Shown: positions 1 through 10,907 of the stretch, piece after piece
Layout of the letters: every line of letters begins with the position of its first letter
Numbering within the stretch: the first letter of the stretch is position 1
NCBI RefSeq assembly: GCF_963924675.1
Contig: NW_027077451.1
Coordinates: 434,001-498,000, forward strand
Direction of reading: 5' to 3'
DNA length: 64,000 nt
Origin: Phocoena phocoena
Taxonomy: Eukaryota; Chordata; Mammalia; Artiodactyla; Phocoenidae
The notes under the pieces: generated by a model
What the model was told of the DNA's origin: nothing
Database searches by the model: none
The model's input: only the letters and a program-made list of their open reading frames with translations
Program-made: the position numbers and the translations under genes

Positions 1-1747
1 GTAAATATCCCAGAAAGCAAACAATGGATAAAGAAGTTGTGGCACGTACGTACAATGCAATATCATTCAGCAATGAATTCTGTGTCATCAGGCCCGTAGC
101 GGCATAGTGAGTGGATGCAGGTACGGTGTTTCTACGTGAACTACGTCACACAGAAAAAGAAACATCATAAGATATCACTAATACACGGAATGTAAACTTG
201 ACTACACATTAACTGAATTACAAAACAGAACAGGGTCTCAAATTTAGAAAACCAACTAGTGCTTGCTTATGGGGAAAGGTGCCTTGGGGTGCTGCATAAA
301 ACCAGAGACTGAAATTAGCACAGATAACTTTCCATAAGCCAAATATGTAATAGACAAGACCTACTCCTTGTTCAACGAAATGGACCCAACACCACATATT
401 CAACACCTAGGAATATACCTGACTAGGAAGAATCTTAAAACCCATGGATTTGTATGTCTCCGTAAGAGAATCAAGCGTGTGTATAGCGGCATAAACGCAG
501 CAGTGAAAATCCGATAAATCCCATTATCAAAATAAATTTCAAAAACAAAACACAAAGACAGTGAAATAGAGAGCAATTCTTAAACAATTCACTCAGGGCA
601 TGTGATGCAACCGGGATTGACCACATCTACAACCAGAGCTGGTTGAGACATAAGGCTGGACACTTCAGGCTGATAGCATTGGTGAGTTTTGGTGAGCAAA
701 TGCAGACCCTTTGAAGTCATACTGCATGGTACCCATTCCATGGGTCCCAACTCTCCAGGTTCAAGGCATTCTTCCTCCAGCTAAAACATGCATGGGAAAC
801 CCAGAGTATCGTCCACCGTGTGATTGGGAAACGATTTAAAATACATCTCAGTTTTCGTATCCCGGTCCTCGGGTTCACCATTCCAGATGCTTTACTAACA
901 CTCTCCCCGCTTGGAGAGTCAGTGCCTTTAACCTCCTGTTTGGCACAGCTTGCCATTTCTGTGCAAGATGAACAGGAATAGGGAGAACCAATGAGAGACT
1001 AGCTGTAGGTGTCTGCACGGGCAAATGGAACGCTCATTGCCCACCAGGAAGAGGAATTAAACAAAAGCTCAGTGTGCCCTGCTGGAAACAGATTAGGGCC
1101 TGAAGCAATCCTGCGGTTTTGTGCCCAGCTCACAAGAAAGCGAGTTGAAGAAAGGAGCTCAGGGGCACTGTACTTCACAAAACTGCAGAGTTATAAAGGA
1201 CAGCTATCCTCCAAAAATATATTGAAGTAAGCCTGCGAAGGGGACTTGAAAGCGGGGCTGAATTTCAGGAAAACGATTGCAGGGGGTAGACTGGAATTGC
1301 CCTGAAAGCATAGGAAAAGAGGCACAACGTCGACAATGATGCACTTGGCCAAAAAGGGCGTATGCGTTTTTTCCTGAATATATTCAGGAAAAAACGCATA
1401 CGCCCTTTTTGGCCAACCAAGCAAGCCTGTAAAGGAAATCTGCACTACAATGAAGTCTCACTGCCCCCCGGGCAAAAGGACCATCTGCAAAAAGTGTAAA
1501 ATCCAGAAAGGTAGGACAGGATATGGAGAACAGGGAGCCTTGTTATGCTGATTGGCAGGATGTAAATTGCCAGCAGCCACCCTGGAGAAGTGTATGGTGT
1601 TTCCTGAAACACGTAAGAAACAAAGCAACACAGCCTATGGCACTTCCACTTATGGTCCTATAGCTTACGGAAATTAAAATCAAAAACAGACAGCCACCCC
1701 AATATTTGGGACGGCTGTGTTCACAAGAAGCTCGTCTACAATATCAG
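1..1747 (+). repeat. 1.75-kb satellite monomer m1 (copy 1)
   Basis: Full-length monomer. Phase 1-~555 is the 3' end of an L1 element: the end of ORF2, the 3'UTR and an A-rich tail at ~530-560. Phase ~560-1344 is a moderately GC-balanced segment I do not recognise. Phase 1345-1416 is a perfect palindrome. From phase ~1411 a new stretch of L1 ORF2 C-terminal sequence starts and runs into the next monomer. Plus strand is given as the L1 sense direction. The 1.75-kb size and L1 content fit the common cetacean satellite. Confidence 0.9.
1345..1416. repeat. Perfect 72-bp palindrome of the satellite monomer
   Basis: Two 36-nt arms, 1345-1380 and 1381-1416, are exact reverse complements with no spacer, centred on gaatatattc. 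The arms start and end with ttggcc/ggccaa. The right arm continues into L1-like sequence, so the left arm looks like its inverted copy. It could form a cruciform in DNA or a long hairpin in RNA. Confidence 0.95.
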
Positions 1748-2299
1748 GTAAATATCCCAGAAGGCAAAAAATGGATAAAGAAGTTGTGGCACGTACGTGC
1801 AATGCAGTATCACTCAGCAATGAAATCTGTGTCATCAGGCCCGTAGCGGCATAGTGAGAGGATGCAGATAAGGTGATTCTACGTGAACTACGTCACACAG
1901 AAAAAGAAACATCATAAGATATCACTAATACACGGAATGTAAACTTGACTACACATGAACTGAGTTACAAAACAGAGCAGGGTCTCAAATTAAAAAACCA
2001 ACTAGTGCTTGCTTATGGGGAAAGGTGCCTTGGGGTGCTGCATAAAACCAGAGACTGAAATTAGCACAGATAACCTTCCATAAGCCAAATATGTAATAGA
2101 CAAGTCCTACTCCTTGCTCAACGAAATGGACTCAACACCACATATTCAACGCCTAGGAATATACCTAACTAGGAAGAATCTTAAAACCCATGGATTTATA
2201 TGTCTCCGTAAGAGAATCAAGCGTGTGTACAGCGGCATAAACGCAGCAGTGAAAATCCGATAAATCCCATTATCAAAATAAATTTCAAAAACAAAACAC
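1411..2299 (+). mobile_element. L1 3' end embedded in the satellite monomer (representative copy)
   Basis: Reading from the palindrome, the sequence follows the typical order of a cetartiodactyl L1 3' end. An ORF2 C-terminal part (~1420-1900) includes the ATGGATAAAGAAG-type block at ~1769. A 3'UTR follows with the usual ACAAAACAGA and CCTACT blocks, then an A-rich tail (~2270-2299). It is riddled with substitutions and has no long ORF2 frame. The same ~0.9-kb segment recurs in every full monomer, so about half of the satellite is retroposon-derived. This agrees with what I recall of published work on cetacean heterochromatin. Confidence 0.8.
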
Positions 2300-3491
2300 A
2301 AAGACAGTGAAATAGAGAGCAATTCTTAAACAATTCACTCAGGGCATGTGATGCAACCAGGATTGACCACATCTACACCCACAGCTGGTTGAGACATAAG
2401 GCTGGACACTTCAGGCTGATAGCATTGGTGAGTTTTGGTGAGCAAATGCAGACCCTTTGAAGTCATACTGCATGGTACCCATTCCATGGGTCCCAACTCT
2501 CCAGGTTCAAGGGATTCTTCCTCCAGCTAAAACATGCATGGGAAACCCAGAGTATCGTCCACCGTGTGATTGGGAAACGATTTAAAATGCATCTCAGTTT
2601 TCGTATCCTGGTCCTCGGGTTCACCATTCCAGATGCTTTACTAACACTCTCCCCACTTGGAGAGTCAGTGCCTTTAACCTCCTCTTTGGCACAGCTTGCA
2701 ATTTCTGTGCAAGATGAACAGGAATAGGGAGAACCAATGAGAGACTAGCTGTAGGTGTCTGCACGGGCAAATGTAATGCTCATTTCCCACCAGGAAGAGG
2801 ATTTAACCAAACGCTCAGCGTGCCCTGCTGGAAAGAGATTAGTGCCTGAAGCAATCCTGCGGTTTTGTGCCCAGCTCACAAGAAAGCGAGTTGAAGAAAG
2901 GAGCTCAGGGGCACTGTAATTCACAAACCTGCAGAGTTATAAATGACAGCTATCCTCCAAAAATATATTGAAGTAAGCCTGCAAAGGGGACTTGAAAGCG
3001 GGGCAGAAATTCAGGAAAACGATTGAAGGGTTAAACTGGAATTGCACTTAAAGAATAGGAAAAGAGGCAGAACGTCGATAATGATGCACTTGTCCAAAAA
3101 GTGCGGATGCTTTTTTCCCTAAATATATTCAGGAAAAAACGCATACGCACTTTTTGGCCAACCAAGAAGCTTGTAAATAAACCTGCACTACAATGAAATC
3201 TCAGTGCCCCCCAGGGCAAAAGGGCCATTTAAAAAAATTGTAAAATCCAGAAACGGAGGACAGGCAATGGAAAACAGGGATCCTTATTATGCTGATGCAT
3301 ATGATGTAAATTGCCGACAGCCATTCTGGAGAAGTGTTATGTGTTTCCTGAAACACGTAAGAAACAAAGCAACACAGCCTATGGCACTTCCACTTATGGT
3401 CCTACAGCTTAGGGAAATTAAAATCAAAAACACCCAGCCACCTCAAAGTTTGGGACCTCTCTGTTCACAAGAACCTCGTTTACAGTACCAG
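1748..3491 (+). repeat. 1.75-kb satellite monomer m2 (copy 1)
   Basis: Full monomer of 1744 bp with the same layout as m1. Its palindrome (3090-3161) is imperfect, with a diverged left arm. The segment 3204-3590 is open for 128 codons across the L1 ORF2-derived part, but this is decayed L1 sequence, not a gene. Confidence 0.9.
3090..3161. repeat. Imperfect monomer palindrome (m2, copy 1)
   Basis: Arms 3090-3125 and 3126-3161. The left arm carries several changes. Both arms carry the same variant at one site: left aagtgcg pairs with right cgcactt, where the canonical arms read aagggcg and cgccctt. Also present at 23073-23144 and 43055-43126. Confidence 0.85.
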
Positions 3492-4501
3492 GTAAATATC
3501 TCAGAGAGCAAACAATGGATAAAGAAGTTGTGGTACGTACGTACAATGGAATATCACTCAGCAATGAAATCTGTGTCATCAGGCCCGTAGTGGCATAGTG
3601 AGTGGATACAGGTATGGTGATTCTACGTGAAATAAGTCACACATAAAAAGAAACATCATAAAATATCACTAATACACAGTATGTAAACTTGACTACACAT
3701 GAACTGAATTACAAAACAGAACAGTCTCAAATTTAGAAAACCAACTTGTGCTTTCTTATGGAGAAAGGTGCGTTGGAGTGCTGCATAAAACCAGAGACTG
3801 AAATTAGCACAGATACCGTTCCATAAGCCAAATATGTAATAGACAAGACCTACTCCTTGCTCAACGAAATGGACTCAACACCACATATTCAACGCCTAGG
3901 AATATACCTGACTAGGAAGAATCTTAAAACCCGTGGATATTTATGTCTCCGTAAGAGAATCAAGAGTGTGTACAGCGGCATTAACGCAGCAGTGAAAATC
4001 CGATAAATCCCAGTGTCAAAAAAAATTTCAAAAACAAAACACAATGACAGTGAAATAGAGAGCAATTCTTAAATAACTCACACAGGGCATGTGATGCAAC
4101 CTGGTTTACCACATCTACACCCAGAGCTGGGTGAGAGATAAGGCTTGACCCTTTGGGCTGATAGCATTGGGGAGGTTCAGTGAGCAAATGCAGACCCTTT
4201 GATGTCATACTGCCTGGTACCCATTCCATGGTTCCCAACTCTCCAGGTTCAAGGGATTCTTCCTTCTGCTAAAATTTGCATGGGAAACCCAGAGTATGCT
4301 CCACCGTGTGACTGGGAAACCTTTTTACATGCATGTCTGTTTTCGTCCCCTGGTACTCAGGTTCACCATTCCAGACCCTTTCCTTACACTCTCCCCATTT
4401 GGAGAGTCAGTGCCTTTAACCTCCTGTTTGGCACTGTTTGCAATTTCTGCGCAAGATGAACAGGAATAAGGAGAACCAATGGGAGACTATCTGTAGGTGT
4501 G

Positions 4502-4512
4502 TGCACGGGCAA
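4502..4512. repeat. Target-site duplication, left copy
   Basis: The 11 bases tgcacgggcaa occur directly before the L1 fragment and again at 5185-5195 directly after it. Uninterrupted monomers have this sequence once (for example 1014-1024). Confidence 0.88.
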
Positions 4513-5184
4513 ATATTTTTTTTAACATCTTTATTGGGGTATAATTGCTTTACAATGGTGTGTTAGTTTTTGCTTTATAACAAAGTGAATCAGCTATACA
4601 TATACATATGCTCCCTGTGTCTTCCCTCTTGTGTCTCCCTCCCTCCCTCTCTCCCCCTTCCACCCCTCCAGGCTGTCCCAACGCCCCGAGCTAATATCCC
4701 TGTGCCTTGCGGCTGCTTCCCCCTTGCTATCTACCTTACTACATTTGTTAGTGTGTATATGTCCATGACTCTCTCTCGCCCTGTCAAAACTCACCATTCC
4801 CCCTTCCCATATCCTCAATTCCGTTCTCCAGTAGGTCTGCGCCTCTATTCCTGTCTTATCCCTAGGTTCTTCATGACATTTTTTTCCTTTAAATTCCATA
4901 TATATGTGTTAGCATACGCTATTTGTCTTTTTCTTTCTGACTTACTTCACTCTGTATGACAGACTCTAGGTCTATCCATCTCATTACAAATAACTCAGTT
5001 TCATTTCTTTTTAAGGCTGAGTAATATTCCATTGTGTATATGTGCCACATCTTCTTTATCCATTCGTCCGATGATGGGCGCTTAGGTTCTTTCCATCTCC
5101 GGGCTATTGTAAATAGAGCTGCAATGAACATTTTGGTACATGACTCTTTTTGAATTTTGGTTTTCTCAGGGTATATGCCCAGTA
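4513..5184 (-). mobile_element. 5'-truncated L1 retrotransposon (L1a), antisense
   Basis: On the minus strand this reads as the last part of L1 ORF2, then the 3'UTR, then a short A tail (T run at ~4515-4523 on plus). The plus strand has the characteristic TTTATTGGGGTATAATTGC block near the 3' end and a CT-rich tract at ~4630-4680. It is only ~672 bp of a ~6-kb element, as is typical for target-primed reverse transcription that stops early. It is flanked by an 11-bp target-site duplication and is present in all three macro-copies. Confidence 0.93.
4919..5131 (-). pseudogene. L1 ORF2 C-terminal remnant in L1a
   Basis: A 70-codon open stretch encodes the familiar L1 ORF2 C-terminal region, with the segments MFIAALFTIA, DEWIKKMWHIYTMEYYSAL and SEVSQKEKDK. 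It lacks the endonuclease and reverse-transcriptase domains and cannot function. Frame and sequence are the same in copies 2 and 3. Confidence 0.9.
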
Positions 5185-5195
5185 TGCACGGGCAA
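5185..5195. repeat. Target-site duplication, right copy
   Basis: Second copy of tgcacgggcaa, joining L1a to the resumed satellite monomer. Confidence 0.88.
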
Positions 5196-5545
5196 TTTTA
5201 ACACTCATTTCCCAACAGGAAAAGGAATTAACCAAAGGCTCAGCATGCCGTGCTGGAACAAGATTAGGGCCTGAAGCAATCCTGCGGTTTTGTGGCCAGC
5301 TCACAAGAAAGCGAGTTGAGGAAAGGAGCTCAGGGGCACTGTCATTCACATACCTGCAGACTTATAAATGACAGAAATCGTACAAAAATATATTGAATTA
5401 AGGCTGTGAAGAGGACTTGAAAGTGGGGCAGAATTGCTGGAATCCGATTTCAGGAGGTAGACGTGAATTGCTCTGAAAGCATAAGAGAAGTGGCAGAACC
5501 TCGTCAATGAAGCACTTGGCCAAAAAGGGCATATGCATTTTTTCC

Positions 5546-8500
5546 AGGGCCATCATTCACGGGAGTAGGAGGCTCCCAGCATGCTCCAGTGGCCAACAGA
5601 GGGCCCACGTCGCCAAGGCGATGTGAGCTAGCCAGGCAGGAGTGACCTGACATCAGAGGGCCCACCTCACAGAATGGTAGGGAACCCAGCCAGGATCAGA
5701 CTCTCCCCAGAGGGCCCACATCACCAAGGTGATGGGAACCAGGCAGGAGTGTCCTCACACCCGTGGGGCCACATCATCAAAAGTTGAGGTACCCAGCACA
5801 TGTGGCCTCAAACCAGAGGACCCACATCACCATGGGTTTCGGAGTGAGGCAGGCAGGATTAACCTCACAACACATGTCCCATTGTATACAAAAGGTGTGG
5901 AAACCAGCAGTTGGATCTTCCTAGCAGGCGGCCCAGAGCACTGAGGCTATGAGATCCAGGCCGGCATGAACTCACAACAGAGGGCCCTCATTGTGATTCT
6001 GTAAGCAACCCAGCCGTTGTGACCTCAGAGCAGAAGGCCCACATCCCCATGGGGAAGGGAAACAAGCAGGAGTGTCATCGCAAGAGTGGGCACACATGAA
6101 AAAATGTGGGGAGCCCAGCAATTAGTGCCTGATGCCAGAGGGCCCTCATCACCGAGGGGCGGTGGCTCCCAGCCAGCTCCGACTGCTACCAGAGGGGCGA
6201 CGTCGCCAATGCAGAGTGCGACAACCAGGCAGGAGTGACCTCAGAGCAGAGGGTCAACCTCACAGAAGTGTGAAGAACTAAAGAGGATCAGATTCTCACC
6301 AGAGGGCCCACATCACCAAGGGAATGGGAACCAGGCAGGAGTGTCCTCACACTAGTGGGGCCACATCACCGAAAAGTGAGGGACCCAGCACACGTGGCCT
6401 CAAACCAGAGGACACACATCACAAGGGAGCTGGGATTGAGGCAGGCAGGAGGAGCCTCAAAACAGAGGGACCATAGAATTAAAGAGGTGAAGAATCCCGC
6501 AGTTGGAACCTCCCAGCAGGCGGCCAGGAGCAGCGAGACTATGGGATCCAGGCCGGAGTGATCTCACACCAGAGGGCCGTCATCATGAAACTGTGAGCAA
6601 CCTAGGCGTTGGGATCTCAGAGCAGAAGGCCCACATTCCCATGGGGTTGGGAACCTGTCAGAAGTGTACTCGCACCACAGGGCACACATCAGAGAATTTA
6701 GGGAACCCAGGAGTTAGGGCCTGACGCCAGAGGGCCCTCATTACCAAGGGGAGGAGACTCCAATCAGGCACCAACACCCAACTGAGGTCCCACGTCGCCA
6801 AGGTGACGTGTGACAGCCAGGTAGGAGTGACCTCACCGCAGAGGGCCTACCTCACAGAAGGGTGAGGAACACAGCCAGGATAAGACTCTCACCAGAGGGC
6901 CCACATCACCAAGGTGATCAGAACCAGGCAGGAGAGTCTTCACACCAGTGTGGCCACATCATAGAAAGGTGAGGAACCCAGCACATGTGGCCTAAACCAG
7001 AAGACCCACATCTCCAAGGGGCTCGGAATGAGGCAGGCAGGAGTAGCCTCACAACACAGGGCCCATAGAATAAAAAAGCTGAGGAATCCAGCAATGGGAA
7101 CCTCCCAGCAGGCGGCCAAGAGCACCAAGTCTATGCGATTCAGGCCGCAGTAAACTCACAGCAGAGGGTCCACATCATGAAACTGCGAGCAACCCAGCCA
7201 TTTGGACCTCAGAGCAGAAGGTCCACATCCCCAAGGTGTTGGGAGCATGGCAGAAGTGTCCTCGCACCACTTAGCACATATCAGAAAATGTGGGTACCCA
7301 GCAGTTAGGGCCTGACGCCAGAGGGCCCTCATCACTGAGGGGAGGAGGCTCCCAGCATGTTCCAACTACCACAAGAGGGCCCACGTTGCCAAGGCGGGGT
7401 GTGCCAGCCAGGCAGGAGTGACCTCACAGCAGACGGCCCACCTCAAAGAAGTGTGAGGAACCCAACCAGGATCAGACTCTCACCAGAGGGCCCATATCAC
7501 CAAGGGGACGGGAACCAGGCACGAGTGTCCTCACACCAGTGGGGCCACATCACTAAAAGATGAGGAAACTGGCACATGTGGCCACAAACCAGAGGACCTA
7601 CATCACCAAGGGGCTGGGAGTGACACAGGCAGGAGGAGCCTCCCAACACAGGGCCCAAAGAATAAAAAAGGTGAGGAACCCAGCAGTTGGAACTTCCCAG
7701 CAGGCGGCCCAGAGTACAGAGGCTATGGGATCTAGGAATGAGTGAACTAACACCAGAGAGCTAACATCAGGAAACTGTGAGCAACCCAGTCGTTGGAACC
7801 TCAGAGCAGAAGGCCCATATCGCCATGGGGATGGGAACATTTCACGAGTGTCCTGGCATCACTGGGCTCACATCAGAAAACCTGGGGAGCCCAGCAGTTA
7901 GAGCCTGACGCCAGAGGGACCTCATCACCGAGGACAGGAGTCTCCAAAAGGATCCAACTGCCACCAGAGGGCCGACGTCACCAAGGCAATGGGAGCAAGC
8001 CAGGCAGGAGTTACCTCAGAGCACAGGGCCCACCTCACAGAACGGTAAGGAACCCAGCCAGGATCAGACTCTCACCAGAGGGGCCACATCACCAAGGGGC
8101 TGGGAAACAGGCACGAGTGTCCTCACACCATTGGGGCCACATCATCGAAAGGTGAGGGACCCAGCACACGTGGCCTCACACCAGAGGACACACATCACAA
8201 CGGGGCTGGGATTGAGGCAGGCAGGAGGAGCCTCAAAACAGAGGGCCCATAGAATAAAAAAGGTGAGGAATCCCGCAGTTGGAACCTCCCAGCAGGCGCC
8301 CAGGAGCAGCAAGCCTATGGGATCTAGGCCGGAATGAACGCACATCAGAGGGCCCTCATCATGAAACTGTGAGCACCCCAGCCGTTGGGACCTCAGAGCA
8401 GAAGGCCCAAATTCCCATGGGGTTGGGAACCTGACAGGAGTGTACTCGCACCACAGGTCGCACATCTGCAAATTTTGGGAGCCCAGGAGTTAGGGTCTGA

Positions 8501-10907
8501 CGCAAGAGGGCCCTCATTACCGAGGGACGGAGACTCGCAGCAGACACCAACTCCCAACTGAGGGCCCACGTCACCAAGGTGATGTGTGCCAGCCAGGCAG
8601 GAGTGACCTCACCGCAGAGGGCCTACCTCACAGAAGGGTGAGGAAACCAGCCAGGATAAGACTCTCACCAGAGGGCCCACATCACCAAGGGGATCGGAAC
8701 CAGGCAGGAGGGTCCTCACACCAGTGTGGCCACATTATAGAAAGGTGAGGAACCCAGAACATGTGGCCTAAAACAGGGGACCCACATCTCCAAGGGGCTA
8801 GGAGTGAGGCAAGCAGGAGTATCCTCACAAAACAGAGCCCACAGAATAAAAGTTGTGAGGAATCCAGCAGTTGGAACCGGCCAGTAGGCCGCCCAGAGCA
8901 CAGAGTCTATGGGATCCAGGCCACAGCAAACTCACAGCAGAGGTCCCACATCATGAAACTGTGAGCAACCCAGCGGATGGGACCTCAGAGCAGAAGGCCC
9001 ACATCCCTATGGGGATGGGAACCTGACAGGAGTGTCCTCGGCCCACTTCCACGAATCAGAAAATGTGGGAACCCAGCAGTTAGGACCTGAGGCCAGAGGA
9101 CCCTCATCACCGAGGGGAGGAGGCTCCCAGCAGGCTCTAACTGCCACCATAAGGCCGATGTCACCAAGGCGGGGTGTGCCAACCAGGCAGGAGTGACCTC
9201 AGAGCAGAAAGCCCACCTCACAGAAGTGTGAGGAACCCAACAAGGATCAGACTGTCACCAGAGGACCAACATCACCAAGGGAATGGGAACCAGGCAGGAG
9301 TGTCCTCACACCAGTGGGGCTACATCATCATAATTTGAGGGACCCAGCACACGTGGCCTCAAACCTGAGGACACACATCACCAAGGGGCTGGGAGTGAGG
9401 CAGGCCAGAGGATCCTCAAAACAGAGGGACCATAGAATAAAAAAGGTGAGGAATCCCACAGTTGGAACCTCCGGCAGGCAGCCAGGAGCAGCGAGGCTAT
9501 GGGATCTAGGCAGGAGTGAACTCACACCAGAGGGCCCTCATCATGAAACTGTGAGCAACACAGCCGTTGGGACCCCAGAGCAGAAGGCTCTCATCCCCAT
9601 GGGGATGGGAACCTGGCAGGAGTGTCCTTGCACCACTTAGCACGAATCAGAAAATGTGGGAACCCAGCAGTTAGGGTCTGAGGCCAGAGGGCCCTCATCA
9701 CTGAGGGGAGGAGGCTCCCAGCAGGCTCCAACTGCCACCATATGGCCGACGTTGCCAAGGCGGGGTGTGCCAGCCAGGCAGGAGTGAGCTCAGAGCAGAG
9801 GGCCCACCTCACAGAAGGGTGAGGAACCTAAGCAGGATCAGACTCTCACCAGAGGGCCAACATCACCAAGGTGATGGGAACCAGGCAAGAGTGTCCTAAC
9901 AGCAGTGGGGCCAACATCACCAAGGGAATGGGAACCAGGCAAGAGTGTCCTCACACCAGTGTGGCCACATTATAGAAAGGTGAGGAACACAGCACATGTG
10001 GCCTCAAACAAGGGGACACACATCACGAAGGGGCTGGGAGTGAGGCATGCAGGAGGAGACGCACAACCGAGGGCCCATAGAATAAAAAAGGTGAGGAATC
10101 GAGAAGTTGGAAACTCCAAGCTGGAGGCCCAGAGCACTGACACTATGGGATACAGGCCAGAGTGAACACACAGCAAAGGGCCCACATCATGAAACTGTGA
10201 GCAACCCAGCAGTTGGGACCACAGAACAGAAGTCCCACATGCCCATGGGGATGGGAACCTGGCAGGAGTGACTCGCACCACTGGGCACACATCAGAAAAT
10301 GTGTGGAGCCCAGCACTTAGGGCCTGACACCAGAAGGCCCTCATCACTGAGGGGAGGAGGCCCCAGCACACTCCAACTGCCACCAGAGGGTCCACATCGC
10401 CAAGGCGACGTGCGCCAGCCAGGCAGGATTGACCTCACAGCAGAGGGCCCACATCATGAAAGTGTGAGCAACCCAGCCGTTAGGACCTCAGAACAGAAGG
10501 CCCACACGCTCATGAGGATGGGAACCTGGCAGGAGTGCCCTCGTACCACTTAGCACGTATCAGAAAATGTGGGAACCCCGCCATTAGGGTCTGACGCCAG
10601 AGGGCCTCATCACCGCGGGAAGGAGGCTCCCAGCAGGCTCCAACTGCCACCAGGGTGCCGAAGTCAACAAGGCGGGTTGTGCCAGCCAGGCAGGAGTGAC
10701 CTCAGAGAAGAGGGCTCACCTCACGGATGTGTGAGGAACCCAACCAGGATCAGAGTCTCACCAGAGGGCCCACATCACCAAGGGGATGGGAACCAGGCAG
10801 GAGTGTCCACACACCAGTGGGGCCACATCATCAAAAGATGAGGAACCCATCACATATGGCCTCAAACCTGAGGACATACATCACCATGTGGCTGGGAGTG
10901 AGGCAGG
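5546..10907 (+). repeat. GC-rich minisatellite: 54-bp monomers in an 11-mer (~592-bp) higher-order repeat (copy 1)
   Basis: About 100 tandem monomers of 52-57 bp, each typically opening with agagggcc and a CATCA-type core and ending with tcacacc or a similar form. Eleven different monomer types repeat in fixed order. The type opening agagggcccacatcaccaag starts at 5709, 6301, 6894, 7485, 8077, 8670, 9260, 9851 and 10763, giving intervals of 590-593 bp except the last (912 bp). The sequence is non-coding: 592 is not a multiple of 3, and the many short frames on both strands (60-141 codons) are by-products. Composition is very different from the flanking AT-richer satellite. I do not recognise a named family. 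Confidence 0.93.
9851..10762 (+). repeat. Irregular higher-order repeat with six extra monomers
   Basis: This interval holds 17 monomers instead of 11. One monomer is doubled near 9902. The order then jumps back from the tenth type (at ~10385) to the sixth type (agagggcccacatcatgaaa, at ~10442). The pattern is that of an unequal exchange inside the minisatellite. It is present in all three macro-copies. Confidence 0.8.

Larger units (their letters stand above)
3492..5545 (+). repeat. Satellite monomer m3, left part, interrupted by L1 and cut in its palindrome (copy 1)
   Basis: The monomer runs normally from phase 1, is interrupted at 4513-5184 by an antisense L1 fragment, and resumes at 5185. 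It stops at 5545 after 30 nt of the left palindrome arm (5516-5545). The right arm is missing, because the 54-bp minisatellite begins at 5546. The rest of the monomer is found after the minisatellite from 10908, but starting from an earlier phase. Confidence 0.88.

Noticed and set aside
1345..1416. Palindrome as the inverted ends of a DNA transposon
   Set aside because: The arms touch without an internal element, no target duplication flanks them, and one arm continues as L1.
2590..2640. CENP-B box in the satellite monomer
   Set aside because: TTCG and CGGG occur near each other (ttttcgtatc ... ctcgggttc) but spacing and the central A do not fit the consensus. No other candidate was seen by eye on either strand.
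5546..10907. CRISPR array or coding repeat protein
   Set aside because: The repeats are contiguous without unique spacers, the genome is eukaryotic, and neither 54-bp length variation nor 592 bp keeps a reading frame.
5546..10907. Telomere-like TTAGGG repeats
   Set aside because: Only isolated gttaggg occurrences inside minisatellite monomers; no tandem hexamers.
5546..10907. Identity with the cetacean 'heavy' satellite
   Set aside because: As I recall it, that satellite has a ~420-bp unit; the 592-bp period and 54-bp monomer here do not fit.
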